In this document: piece after piece, positions 34,782 to 47,461 of the stretch
How positions within the stretch are numbered: position 1 is the stretch's first letter
How the letters are laid out: every line of letters starts with the position of its first letter
NCBI GenBank assembly: GCA_950022295.1
Contig: OX465601.1
Coordinates: forward strand, 117,819,501 to 117,883,500
Direction of reading: 5' to 3'
DNA: 64,000 bases
Source of the DNA: Bromus sterilis
Lineage: Eukaryota; Streptophyta; Magnoliopsida; Poales; Poaceae
Position numbers and translations under genes: made by a program
Notes under the pieces: generated by a model
Database searches by the model: none
What the model saw: only the letters and a program-made list of their open reading frames with translations
Told to the model about the DNA's origin: nothing

Positions 34782-37700
34782 TGTAAGGCCCGATATGCGG
34801 TACTATTCCAGATCTAGATGTTTCCATCCAGATCCGGGGACGAAGCACATATCGGTCCCACCGCGACATATGACGAAGTCATATGCCCCGGATTTCCAAC
34901 ATGATATCACAACATTACAGATACAGGATACAACATCTCATACAATTGGCATACAACTGCCTCAAATACAATACAACAGCGGAAGGTACATGTCTGAGTA
35001 CAGACTACAAGCAAATGCCTACTAGCAAAGAGAAAAGCATCGATCCCCATAACCACACGGGTCCAGGCCCTCCGCCGGGATCCGCCTAACTAGTCGTCGT
35101 CGAGTCTCCACGTGAAACGTCGATCACCATACCTGTTGTCGATCATAACCCTGAAAAGAGTTTGGGGGTACTATCAAGGTACTCAGCATCCAACTGTAGT
35201 GGTCATCTGACCCAGCAAGGACTTCATCACTCGTCATTCTAGGACAACTAGTAGTTTACGGTAAGGAAGGGGTAAGTGGTGAGGTTGCTGCCGCACTAGC
35301 ATTTATGAAGTGGCTAACGATCTAGAGAGTAAGGTAAGAAGCCAAGCATTCGATGAGGAATCGCCTCCAACAAGTCTTGCTATCAACTACTGTCGCAACC
35401 ATAACACCTATCCTATCCTTGTCCTCCTCTTCGCATCCCGACGAAGAAGAAGCAGTCAAGGCACACACACACGTTGATCAAGTTATATTAAGATTATCTC
35501 AGTTGTTGTTGTCTATGAACAGGACGTAGGTCTCAAGTCGTCCATAACCGTGGACACGGCTTCTCGAAAATATTTAACCCTGCAGGGGTGTACCAACTGC
35601 CCATTACGAGGCTCCGCACACACGCCCATCTCTCTCAGTTGCTACCCATCACAGGCAACCATTTTATGATTTAGTTCCAAGAGATCCGAAACGACAAGTC
35701 CCTCTAGCTAACAACGAACAAATCCGGGTGGCCCCCGGTGAGTCGACATCCATCTCAGGAGCCGGCCGCTCTCTCGATCTGGTCTCTACCGTTTGTCGCA
35801 GGTTTGGATAGCCGGTTAATCACACATGGGAAACCGGGTCCTCAGCCGGACAAAGTGGGCCAGCAAGGGAACTATGTCCTCACTGGTCCGGGTTATTTTA
35901 AAGGATGTCTGCCAGGAGCTACCCGACAGGCATATATGCATGGTTTTCAAATGGTAAATCAGTTTGGGCCACCACTAGAAATGTTTGAAGCTAGATAGGT
36001 AATAAAGGGGGACCCCATAAAATCCCACACGCGGTTAGGCACGCTCAGTCTTAAAACCAATACCCGGAACTCGGATCCTAGGTGACTCGAATGGAACAAA
36101 GCGTCGGGGCGGGATAGCCTAGACCTTCCATCCTTCATCGAATATAGTCAACATTATAATAATCATATCATCAACAATAATATAATAAGGTGATATCCCA
36201 ACCCAAAGAGTAACAGGGTAACATCGTAGCATCCTAAGCATGCATACTAAGCAGGGGCTGAGCAACGAGCAATAGTAACATAGCAGTACAAGGTTTGCTG
36301 GGAGGGGACATGGCTGTATGGGTTTGAAAGAGGCTATAAACATGTGGTAGGATCAAACATCGATCCTAACCTAGACTAGCATGCAAACCGCTGGTTGAAA
36401 TAGAATGGATCATAAGTAATGTATAGTCCTTGCCTGTTGATAAGTCGGGTTCCGAAGCTGTAGTTGATCGCAAGCTCGCATCGTCTCCGAGAGGTACCCG
36501 TGGAAGCACACAAGAGGGTAAACACTGGAAAGCAATCAACGATGCATCACTATTACTACGGAGCAATACAAGATCAAAGAGACAACACAAGGCATGGCAA
36601 CGTGATACGGATCTATCGTCGAGAACGGTTACTAACGGTTTAAGTGGAGTAATCGTCACACACGACGAATACCGCACGTTTACGGTGGTTCAAGTTGCTT
36701 AGCTACAGGTGACCAAACAACGGTTATTAACATGGCAACTCAAGCAAGCATGGCATAGCACACAAACATGGCAAGAGGTGAAGCACAATGTAAACTATCT
36801 ATGCTAGTCAATTTAAGTGAGGCACAACCTAAACATGGCATATCACTAAGTGTCGCACGATGATTAAAAGATTTGGTACTGTTCTGCCCTAAACCATATT
36901 TTAGTTTGGTTAACAACAGCAAACAATAGCATAAACACAAATTACACGAAAAACTAAACAAGTTACATATAAAGAACACTCCAAACGGAGATACGGTTAA
37001 AAAGATATAAGCAAGACAAGTTATGCACACATGCTGTATAAACAGGGGTAAATCTATATGCAAAAGTGCAGCAACATGACATAGAAATACATGGGATGAA
37101 AGTAGACATGATGCTTAACAAAATGCAATTGGAATCACTCAATTCCGATAAACGGTCGCGACACACTCGTCGACCGAAGTTGCAACAAAATAACAGTTTC
37201 AGCAATAGCAGCACAATAACATCAGGATAGCTACTTTGGAGCAAGATATAAACATGATGCAGCAAGCAAATATGGCATGTGAATGCATGAAACTGAAGTA
37301 GAAACATTTCTTAACGCAACGCAAAAGGAATCAATGAAATAGGCCTCATGGATTTGTTACAATCATCATGCAAAGTTGCAACAAAATAATAACAGCAGCA
37401 TCTAACAGGAAAAGTAGCAGTTTAACGGCCTGATGCCCTGTTCAGCACACAATTACACAATCAAGATGAGCTCAAACGGAAAAATTTTCTACATACGAAA
37501 GCTAGAGCACGCAAAACTGAGCAACTTTTGTTTTGGGGGCATGTTCATCGGAGCTACGGTTTAAGCGTTATTAACGGTGCAAAACAGATCACAGCAGCAA
37601 AATTATCAGCACTTAGCAAAAATAACAGAGGGCTAGGGAAAAAATAGAAGGGGCCTCACCCCTGTTGGGCTCGGCCCAAGAGGAGGGGCGGCCTGGGCGG

Positions 37701-38831
37701 TGGCTTGGACTGGGCCGCGGGGTGGCCAGCTAGGCCTCGCTGGCGCTGGGCCACGTGGGCTTGGCCAGCCCAGCTGGGGCAGCGAGCGGCCGGCTCGGGC
37801 AGCTCGCCCTCGTCCCGTCCACTGGACGCAGCGGCGGCGGCTTGCCCGGTGGCGCGCCGGCCACCGGTGCTGGCGGCAGAGGAGGCTGGAGGCGAGGAGC
37901 GGGCGGCGCCGGCCGGATCCGCCAGGTCCAGCAGCAGAGGAAGGCCACGGGGCGGCGCTGCATGAGCTCCGGCTCGGGCCGGCCATGGTGCGGCTCGCCG
38001 GCGGCGGCTTCTTGTTACCTGCGGCGAGAGGAGAGGGGTGAGGGAGGAGGGAAGAGAGGAAAGAGAAGGGGAAAGGGAAGGAGGAGAGGAGAGGTGGCGA
38101 CCCGACTGCTGCGGTGGCCGGCGGCGGCCGGAGGCGCAGGCGGCGGCGCTCGGGTGCTCCACGGCAGGTGGTGAGAGAGAGGAGAGGATAGGTGGGGCTG
38201 TGGGCGCGTCTGGGCCGTTGGATCGGCCGATCCGACGGTCCAGATCGCAGGGAGTGCAAAACTTGGGCAAAATGCAAAAATTGGGGCTATTGTTAGGGGG
38301 GTGGCTGCAACTCTGTGGCTAGGGAAACCCTAAAAATGGATGGGAGTGTGGTGGTCTTTATATAGCCCCGGTGGCTGGGAGTTTGCAAAAACATCCCCGG
38401 TTTTTATCTCGCGCGCATGGTGCTCACGTTTCTGACCGCCGGGGGTCCGCAGTACCTCCGATTCGGGTAAAACTTCGAACTGCGCGATCGGTGCGTCGAG
38501 CCGAAGGCGTTCACCTCACGCTGGAACCGTTCCGAAAACACTTTCCGGCGCGCTATAAAAATATCCCGTTTAATTATTAAACGGGGTTTTTCGTTCCGTT
38601 GGCTGCGGCTGGTCTCGTGCGGTTTTCGCGACGGTGATCGGGCGAAACCCGGTGTCGCAAAGGTCGAGTGTCAGGGTGGCAAGGGTCGGTCTCCGTCCGA
38701 TACGAGATAAGAGGGGGAAAATAATCGCCAATCGATAAATCGGGGATGCAAACACCGCAAACAAATCAGACAAGCAAACAATTCACACCGAAAACAAAAT
38801 TTTTGATTTTTCTGAAAACTGGGCTGTTACA
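34782..38831 (-). repeat. 3' LTR of element X (4050 bp)
   Basis: Contains, in sense order, a TATA box (38365-38356), a pyrimidine/GC-rich leader (about 38240-37640), ATG-poor A/T-rich DNA and shared motif 1 (35570-35540). Motif 2 is damaged: about 9 bp present in the other LTR are missing near 35172. Confidence 0.9.
38356..38365 (-). promoter_or_regulatory. Probable TATA box in X 3' LTR
   Basis: The minus strand reads CTATATAAAG, preceding a leader that starts CCACCACACTCCC. In the other LTR the site is CTATATAACG (43015-43006), weakened in its last bases. Confidence 0.55.
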
Positions 38832-39431
38832 ATACAACACCACCAACAAGGGATCTCGTCCCGAGATCCAGGACGATCCAGGGGAGAGGGGGGAGAGAAA
38901 GATTCGACGACCTTCAACACCACCAACAAGGGACTCTGCTCCACGTCGACGTCGAACTTCTGTCGAGATAAATTTCCGCAGAGAGATGGCAACGTCGGAG
39001 AACGAAACCATCAGGTGTCAAAAGGAAGAATGACAGCGAAAACCTGGTCAAAGGGATAGTGCTTTTCGACGCAAGTCGTGAAAACACCGGGCAAAAGGAT
39101 GGATGGCAATGGATGACCCAGATGTAAACCAGAGTTGGAAGAACTAAAGGAACTACAGGATTTCCCAACCTGAGCTCGGAATCGAGACAATACGCTGCAA
39201 GCAAGGCATTGTAACTATTCCGATACTCCACACACTCGAGATCCTAGAGTTTTGAAAGGGGTTAGGTGAGAATTAAAACACTTACGACACTTGTCCTGAC
39301 CAGAGCAAGGGTAAGGAGTAAAAAGATTCTTACTCTCCGATAACTAACTTAGTAACTACAAAATAGTTTTGTCTAGAATCGACTTCGGCCAGAGAGGGGA
39401 TCCTACGGTCAGTAAGGCTCTGATACCAAGT
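38832..39431 (-). other. Interior of element X (600 bp, non-coding)
   Basis: Read on the minus strand it holds the primer site (39428-39416), about 500 bp without a convincing gene, and a short stretch GGGACGAGATC ahead of the 3' LTR in place of a clear polypurine tract. A 19-bp direct repeat, CAACACCACCAACAAGGGA, occurs at 38835-38853 and 38915-38933. The longest frame (105 codons from 39231) has no recognisable domain. Confidence 0.8.
39416..39428 (-). other. Primer binding site (tRNA-iMet) of element X
   Basis: The minus strand reads TGGTATCAGAGCC, 3 bp inside the sense 5' LTR end. This fixes the orientation of X. Confidence 0.9.
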
Positions 39432-42400
39432 TGTAAGGCCCGATATGCGGTACTGTTCCAGATCTAGATGTTTCCATCCAGATCCGGGGACGAAGCACAT
39501 ATCGGTCCCACCGCGACATATGACGAAGTCATATGCCCCGGATTTCCAACATGATATCACAACATTACAGATACAGGATACAACATCTCATACAATTGGC
39601 ATACAACTGCCTCAAATACAATACAACAGCGGAAGGTACATGTCTGAGTACAGACTACAAGCAAATGCCTACTAGCAAAGAGAAAAGCATCGATCCCCAT
39701 AACCACACGGGTCCAGGCCCTCCGCCGGGATCCGCCTAACTAGTCGTCATCGAGTCTCCACGTGAAACGTCGATCACCATACCTGTTGTCGATAAGAACC
39801 CTGAAAAGAGTTTGCGGGTAGTATCATGAGTACAGAGGTACTTAGCATCCAACTGTAGTGGTCATCTGACCCAGCAAGGACTTCATCACTCGTCATTCTA
39901 GGACGACTAGTAGTTTACGGTAAGGAAGGGGTAAGTAGTGAGGTTGCTGCCGCACTAGCATTTATGAAGTGGCTAACGATCTAGAGAGTAAGGTAAGAAG
40001 CCAAGCATTCGATGAGGAATCGCCTCCAACAAGTCTTGCTATCAACTACTGTCGCAACCATAACACCTATCCTATCCTTGTCCTCCTCTTCGCATCCCGA
40101 CGAAGAAGAAGCAGTCAAGGCACACACACACGTTGATCAAGTTATATTAAGATTATCTCAGTTGTTGTTGTCTATGAACAGGACGTAGGTCTCAAGTCGT
40201 CCATAACCGTGGACACGGCTTCTCGAAAATATTTAACCCTGCAGGGGTGTACCAACTGCCCATTACGAGGCTCCACACGCACGCCCATCTCTCTTAGTTG
40301 CTACCCATCACAGGCAACCATTTTATGATTTAGTTCCAAGAGATCCGAAACGACAAGTCCCTCTAGCTAACAACGAACAAATCCGGGTGGCCCCCGGTGA
40401 GTCGACATCCATCTCAGGAGCCGGCCGCTCTCTCGATCTGGTCTCTACCGTCTGTCGCAGGTTTGGATAGCCGGTTAATCACACATGGGAAACCGGGTCC
40501 TCATCCGAACAAAGTGGGCCAGCAAGGGAACTATGTCCTCACTGGTCCGGGTTATTTTAAAGGATGTCTGCCAGGAGCTACCCGATAGGCATATATGCAT
40601 GGTTTTCAAATGGTAAATCAGCTTGGGCCACCACTAGAAATGTTTGAAGCTAGATAGGTAAGAAAAGGGGACCCCATAAAATCCCACACGCGGTTAGGCA
40701 CGCTCAGTCTTAAAACCAATACCCGGAACTCGGATCCTAGGTGACTCGAATGGAACAAAGCATCGGGGCGGGATAGCCTAGACCTTCCATCCTTCGTCGA
40801 ATATAGTCAACATTATAATAATCATATCATCAACAATAATATAATAAGGTGATATCCCAACCCAAAGAGTAACAGGGTAACATCGTAGCATCCTAAGCAT
40901 GCATACTAAGCAGGGGCTGAGCAACAAGCAATAGTAACATAGCAGTACAAGGTTTGCTGGGAGGGGACATGGCTGTATCGGTTTGAAAGAGGCTGTAAAC
41001 ATGTGGTAGGATCAAACATCGAGCCTAACCTAGACTAGCATGCAAACCGTTGGTTGAAATAGAATGGATCATAAGTAATGTATAGTCCTTGCCTGTTGAT
41101 AAGTCGGGTTCCGAAGCTGTAGTTGATCGCAAGCTCGCATCGTCTATTAGAGGTACCTCCGGAAGCACACAAGAGGGTAAACACTGGAAATCAATCAACG
41201 ATGCATCACTATTACTACGGAGAAATACAAGATCAAAGAGACAACACAAGGCACGGCAACGTGATACGGATCTAGCGTCGAGAACGGTTACTAACGGTTT
41301 AAGTGGAGTACTCGTCACACACGACGAATACCGCACGTTTACGGTGGTTCAAGTTGCTTAGCTACAGGTGACCAAACAACGGTTATTAGCATGGCAACTC
41401 AAGAAAGCATGGCATAGCACACAAACATGGCAAGAGGTGAAGCACGATGTAAACTATCTATGCTAGTCAATTTAAGTGAGGCACAACCTAAACATGGCAT
41501 ATCACTAAGTGCCGCACGATGATTAAAAGATTTGGTACTGTTCTGCCCTAAACCATATTTTAGGTTGGTTAACAACAGAAAAAATTAGCATAAACACAAA
41601 GTACACGAAAAACTAAACAAGTTACATATAAAGAACACTCCAAACGGAGTTACGGTTAAAAAGATATAAGCAAGACAAGTTATGCACACATGCTGTATAA
41701 ACAGGGGTAAATATATATGCAAAATTGCAGCAACATGACATAGAAATACATGGGATGAAAGTAGACATGATGCTTAACAAAATGCAATTGGAATCACTCA
41801 ATTCCGATAAACGGTCGCGACACACTCGTCGACCGAAGTTGCAACAAAATAACAGTTTCAGCAATAGCAGCACAATAACATCAGGATAGCTACTTTGGAG
41901 CAAGATATAAACATGATGCAGCAAGCAAATATGGCATGTGAATGCATGAAACTGAAGTAGAAACATTGCTTAACGCAACGCAAAAGGAATCAATGCAATA
42001 GGCCTCATGGATTTGTTACAATCATCATGCAAAGTTGCAACAAAATAATAACAGCAGCATCTAACAGGAAAAGTAGAAGTTTAACGGCCTGATGCCCTGT
42101 TCAGCACACAATTACACAATCAAGATGAGCTCAAACGGAAAAACTTTCTACATACGAAAGCTAGAGCACGCAAAACTGAGCAACTTTCGTTTTGGGGGCA
42201 TGTTCATCGGAACTACGGTTTAAGCGTTATTAACGGTGCAAAACAGATCACAGCAGCAATATTATCAGCACTTAGAAAAAATAACAGAGGGCTAGGGAAA
42301 AAAAATAGAAGGGGCCTCACCCCTGTTGGGCTCGGCCCAAGAGGAGGGGCGGCCTGGGCGGTGGCTTGGACTGGGCCGCGGGGTGGCCAGCTGGGCCTCG

Positions 42401-43482
42401 CTGGCGCTGGGCCACGTGGGCCTGGCCAGCCCAGCTGGGGCAGCGAGCGGGCGGCTCGGGCAGCTCGCCCTCGTCCCGTCCACTGGACGCAGCGGCGGCG
42501 GCTTGCCCGGTGGTGCGGCGTCCACCGGTGCTGGCGGCGGAGGAGGCTGGAGGCGAGGAGCGGGCGGCGCCGGCCGGATCCGCCAGGTCCAGCAGCAGAG
42601 GAAGGCCACGGGGCGGCGCTGCATGAGCTCCGGCTCGGGCCGGCCATGGTGCGGCTCGCCGGCGGCGGCTTCTTGTTACCTGCGGCGAGAGGAGAGGGGT
42701 GAGGGAGGAGGGAAGAGAGGAAAGAGAAGGGGAAAGGGAAGGAGGAGAGGAGAGGTGGCGACCCGGCTGCTGCGGTGGCCGAAGGCGCAGGCGGCGGCGC
42801 TCAGGTGCTCCACGGCAGGAGGTGAGAGAGAGGAGAGGCTAGGTGGGGCTGTGGGCGCGTCTGGGCCGTTGGATCGGCCGATCCGACGGTCCAGATCGCA
42901 GGGAGTGCAAAACTTGGGCAAAATGCAAAAATTGGGGCTATTGTTAGGGGGGTGGCTGCAACTCTGTGGCTAGGGAAACCCTAAAAATGGGTGGGAGTGT
43001 GGTGGTCGTTATATAGCCCCGGTGGCTGGCAGTTTGCAAAAACATCCCCGGTTTTTATCTCGCGCGCACGGTGCTCACGTTTCTGACCGCTGGGGGTCCG
43101 CAGTACCTCCGATTCGGGTAAAACTTCGAACTGCGCGATCGGTGCGTCGAGCCGGAGGCGTTCACCTCGCGCTGGAACCGTTCCGAAAACACTTTCCGGC
43201 GCGCTATAAAAATATCCCGTTTAATTATTAAACGGGGTTTTTCGTTCCGTTGGCTGCGGCTGGTCTCGTGCGGTTTTCGCGACGGTGATCGGGCGAAACC
43301 CGGTGTCGCAAAGGTCGAGTGTCAGGGTGGCAAGGGTCGGTCTCCGTCCGATACGAGATAAGAGGAGGGAAATAATCGCCGATCGATAAATCGGGGATGC
43401 AAACACCGCAAACAAATCAGACAAGCAAACAATTCACACCGAAAACAAAATTTTTGATTTTTCTGAAAACTGGGCTGTTACA
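39432..43482 (-). repeat. 5' LTR of element X (4051 bp)
   Basis: Nearly identical to 34782-38831. Shared motif 1 is at 40229-40199. Motif 2 (39844-39827) is TGAGTAC-AGAG-GTACTTA on plus, a 7-bp stem with one mismatch. Confidence 0.9.
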
Positions 43483-43637
43483 GTACCCCTCTGTATCCTA
43501 GAAGAAGCCAACCGTGTCACTAGGAAGCGTTCCCTGTAGTTTTTCAAGGCCCAGTGAGCAACCATTCCGAGCAGGAAGCCACCTGGGAATGGGAGGACTA
43601 CCTCAAGCGCGAGTTCCCGCATCTCTTCGCTAGCTAG
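43483..43637 (+). pseudogene. C-terminal chromodomain-like end of Y pol
   Basis: Continues the pol frame interrupted at 34781. It reads ILEEANRVTRKRSL, a TAG stop, FFKAQ, then a 1-base loss (a TGG codon reduced to TG), and in the shifted frame EQEATWEWEDYLKREFPHLF and a TAG stop at 43635. The EATWE word is typical of the chromodomain at the end of chromovirus integrases, which is thought to guide insertion into heterochromatin. Confidence 0.8.
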
Positions 43638-43667
43638 CTTGTGAATCTCTGGGACGAGATTCTTTTT

Positions 43668-43681
43668 AAGGGGGGAAGGTC
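43668..43681 (+). other. Polypurine tract of element Y
   Basis: AAGGGGGGAAGGTC directly before the 3' LTR start TGTCACATCCC (43682), after GGGACGAGATTC. Confidence 0.85.
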
Positions 43682-46600
43682 TGTCACATCCCAACTTTTA
43701 CTCTCCTGTTAATTTGGATAACCAAAAATTAAGGCCAACAAAAACCTTGCATGAAATGTTATGTTGTTTGATTAAATGCTTGAAAGTGTGTGAGTTCTTC
43801 TTGTAGTAGTGATCACGAAAGTTGTTGCATGTGCTTAGAAAAGATAGTAGTTGGGCAAGATCATTTCTTCTCCCCACATAATTAGATCATCTTAAGATGA
43901 TCACATCAAAACAAACGTTGATCAAGTCTTATATATTTTATGTGTTATAATTATATTAACAATAATTTTTAAACCCTAAGGCATTAACCTTGTGCTTGAT
44001 AGAATTAACTGAAACAATGATCAACTAAATTACTCAACTACATAAAATCATAATAAGATGTATGCATCATCATCATAGCTCATCTAATATATATAAAAAA
44101 CAAGCATTAAATTTTCCAATAATGTTTTTTGTACGAATTTCAACAAACACCTAGGGTGCAATTTCTGCAATAATTTGGGATTTCTTTGTAAAAAAATATA
44201 TGAAAACTAGCCTAACCACCCCCCCTAATCTCTCAACTTCCCTAATCCCCCTCCCTCACGTTGAGAGTTCTTCTCTCACGTTCTCTACCTCTCCCTCCCA
44301 CGGTTCTCTCTCTCTCTCTCTGTTTGCTCTCTCTCCCTTGGACGCCCTCTTCGCTCTCAACCCATCCCCACATGGCATCCAAACTGCATACGCCTGCGAG
44401 GAGCCGACGCCCCGGATCGATGGCGTGGCCTAGCCCTCTCCCGCACCCCCAATCCTCCCCTGCAACGTGGCCGGCGCCAGAAGCCGTGGAGTATACTCGC
44501 CTGCACCCTCTCGCGCTCACCCATCGTCTCTCTCGCCCAGTCTCCGGCGAGGCCACAGATCGCGTTCTTTTCGTGCGCTGTGTCTCACCGTTCGATCCCC
44601 ACATACGCCCGATCCAGTCCGTGCTCTCGCCCAGCCACTTCCCACGCTCGAGCCCTCGCTAGTTTCCCGCCAAGAGAACCTCTCACCGCGCCTATATAAG
44701 GAGGCCTCGCCACAACCTCTCCACTCCACATCCAGCTCGCCCTCCCCTTAGCCCCGCTGCTCCAGCGCCACTCGCTACCCCCACCTCAAGTAGAAGAAGC
44801 AGAGAAGGAGACGAGAGAGGAGGAAGGGAAGGAAGCAGCAGGAAGAGGCGGAAGAGGAAGGACGAGGTGGTCGTGCCGCGGCGTCCAGGAGGGCGAGGAG
44901 GCCCGCTCCGGCGCCGGGGGAGCCAGAGGGACCCCGGCGAGCTCCCTCCCAGTCGAAGCCGTCTGCCTCGAGCCGCTACCTCGCCGTCCACGCTGGTGCG
45001 CGTCTCCGTTCCAGCCATCCGAGGGAAAAAATGGAACCCCCTCGCCTTCCCGGAGCTCCGCCACCGCTCCCCATCGACAGCCGTCGCCGGTAAGGCCTAT
45101 ATTGAGCCTCGCCCCTCCCCTGGTCGCCATGCCCGAGCAAGCCCCGCTCGTTACCGAGCTCGCTAGGGAAGACGAGCCCTGGCCATCTGATCCCACGAGA
45201 TCTAACGGGCCAGGCTTCCCCATACCCCTTCGCCTAAAAAAACAAACAAACAAAGACCCCAGCCGCTGCGCTGTACTCGGGCTTGGCCCACTGAATAAAA
45301 ATAAACGCGCCCCTGGGTGAGAGATAGCCCTGGGCGGGCTTGTTTCTATTTTTCTTTTCTTTTATTAAATTGGCAGGAAAAAATAACTTTTAGAAAAATA
45401 AATATAAGTCCAAAAATCATAAAACAAATTGTTTACTATTTGTAAATTTGTGATTTAGTGTTTTGTATGTTTATAATTTTGATTTGATTAATTAATTTGT
45501 TTGGTATTTTATTATTATTTTTGATTGCTAGATTAATTTCCACAAAAAAATTATGTTAGTGATATTAATTTGATTGCACTTTATTAAAATTGTCTCTGAT
45601 TAGTACCTAATTGTGGTATAAATCATGAATTAACATAATATAAATAAAAATAATACTAAAAGTACTTATTAAATCCAAAGGAGAATTGTTTAAGTTTTTT
45701 TATATCACTTAGAATTGTTTAAGTTTTTTTATATCACTTAAATAAAAATGTTGACCTCATCCTATGCCACTCTTGTTATTAATTTTGTTGTTACCTTGAT
45801 TGTTATGCTGCTTGCTTGAAAAAAAACATGTTAAGATAAACTCTATAAAAATTGCTACACTCTATTTGTTGTCCTTGTGTTGATAGTGTTGTGATGATAT
45901 GCTACGAGTGACTTTTGCTTGTAAGTTTTGTATGATTGTCGTGGTTGTAATTGTGTGTTTATTTTTCCGCAACGCGTAGACAAGGCGCTTGACGTTGCAG
46001 GTGAATACTCATCCCAAGCTGTCGAAGAAGCCATACCAGTGGACACTGCAGAGGAAGGCAAACCATCTCCAAAAACTCAACCCTTGTCCTATATTTTAAA
46101 CTTTTAATGTCTTTGTATCATGCTATTTATCATTACTATGTTAGTTATATCATGAGGGATGGGAATTATGTTAGTTGTAATAGGTGAAACCACCACACCC
46201 TCTCCAACCTACCCATGGTTCATAACAAACATTAGCAACCCGATGATGTTGATGTCTCATCAAGACTGTAGTTAGCCAATATAGGGTAGTAATTAACAAC
46301 TTAAGATGGTGATCATGCAACACCTTGATGGTGATGGCATATATCCATAGGATGTGATGGCCAAGACTTGTAATTGTGGCATACATCTGAGGATGTGATG
46401 GCCAAGGTGATGATAAAATATGGCAACATAAGCAAAGACTCAAAGGAATATCTAGGGTTGAAGTGCCGCTAAAACCTAGCCTTACAGTACAACCACATGC
46501 TATATGGGCACTGGCTGGCTTACTTTGTTAGTTCACCCTTATTGATGTCATTGTCGTACCGCAGAAGGTATAGCCGCCTTGCGAAGGGTATCCTCGGTAC

Positions 46601-47456
46601 AAAAGGGGGATTCGGACTGTGAATAGAGGTTCCTTCCGCGTTGACACCTAGTGGGCATGACAGTGTAAGTGTGATCTAATGAAGGATCTTGTCACAATCC
46701 CCCCTTCCAGTATACCAAAGTGTGTACTACGCCAGTGGCCACTGGTGGCAACGAGACGGGATTGTGTCGTATGGGTAAAGTGTACAACCTCTGCAGAGTG
46801 AAAACTATTCGAATAGCCGGAGTCCACGGTCATGGACAACTAGTGAGGCCACACCAAGCTAAGACCTGAACTTTGAGCAAACTTTGGTTATGGTTAATGA
46901 TGAAAGGTTAATGATGAATATGTAAGGGATAAAAAAGGGATGATGATCTAACCTGACCTAGTAATGGTTTAAACTTGCTCAAGATAAGTGAACATATACC
47001 TGTTAATAAGCTGGTGTAGACAGGTTTTTCCTCCAAATGAACCACCCATAAAGCTCTCCTACTATTTTATCATGTAAAGTTTTTGTTCTTTCCTTTGAGA
47101 TGGTTTGCGAGTACTTTGTATGTACTCACGGCTTTGTCCCTGGTTATTCAAACGTCCAGGCTTGGAGGAGCAGGTATTTGACGGTGATGCGACTGGCAAT
47201 TACTAGGACGTGTTATGCTCTGGATTTTCCTGTTTGTTATGCCCCACTGCTTTTCTAGGAGTATTTTGATAATTCCGCTGCATTTGTGCCCGATGAGGCA
47301 GTGTAAGACTATGTGTTGTAAGACTATGTTGTTCGGTATGTTGAATGAACATGTGATCTGTATTACCTGTCGAGTTGCGCGTCATGTGTCACTGATCATG
47401 GGAACATGACGGGTGCGCAGCTGGCCGCTCCGCGTATATAATCCGGGGTGCCCACA
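43682..47456 (+). repeat. 3' LTR of element Y (3775 bp)
   Basis: Same layout as the 5' LTR. It has an expanded CT microsatellite near 44304-44334 and a tandem copy of a ~30-bp A/T-rich segment (GAATTGTTTAAGTTTTTTTA twice, about 45682-45739) that is single in the 5' LTR. TATA box at 44692-44700; shared motifs at 46805-46837 and 47109-47127. Confidence 0.92.
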
Positions 47457-47461
47457 TAGAT

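Larger units (their letters stand above)
34782..43482 (-). mobile_element. Element X: giant-LTR element with a 600-bp interior
   Basis: Two 4.05 kb direct repeats enclose 38832-39431. Orientation is minus: after 39432 the minus strand reads ACT then TGGTATCAGAGCC, a tRNA-iMet primer site, so the transcription-sense 5' LTR is 43482 down to 39432. Sense termini are TGTAACAGCCC and GGCCTTACA. Flanks are GTACA (34777-34781) and GTACC (43483-43487), a 4/5 match. There is no gag or pol, so it must be mobilised in trans. LTRs differ at few positions by eye, fewer than between the Y LTRs, as expected for an insertion into Y. Confidence 0.9.
26568..47456 (+). mobile_element. Element Y: chromodomain gypsy retrotransposon, complete but split by X
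   Basis: Termini TGTCACATCCC and GGTGCCCACA, with a perfect target duplication TAGAT at 26563-26567 and 47457-47461. LTRs are 3705 and 3775 bp. The tRNA-iMet primer site is at 30277, gag-pol at 30596-34781 plus 43483-43637, and the polypurine tract at 43668. Element X inserted between 34781 and 43483, inside the pol C-terminus. Order of domains (gag, protease, RT, RNase H, integrase, chromodomain-like tail) places Y among chromoviruses, probably Tekay/Del-like. It inserted into the 3' LTR of A. Several stops, a frameshift and missing segments make it inactive. Confidence 0.92.

Noticed and set aside
37633..38322. Several long overlapping frames in the X LTR leader (and 42213-42973)
   Set aside because: Arg/Gly/Ala/Pro-rich products on both strands, no domain, and located in the transcript leader; explained by the lack of stop codons in GC-rich sequence.
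34782..43482. First reading of X as a plus-strand element
   Set aside because: No primer site follows 38831 on plus; the TGGTATCAGAGCC primer site next to 39432 is on the minus strand, which fixes the orientation.
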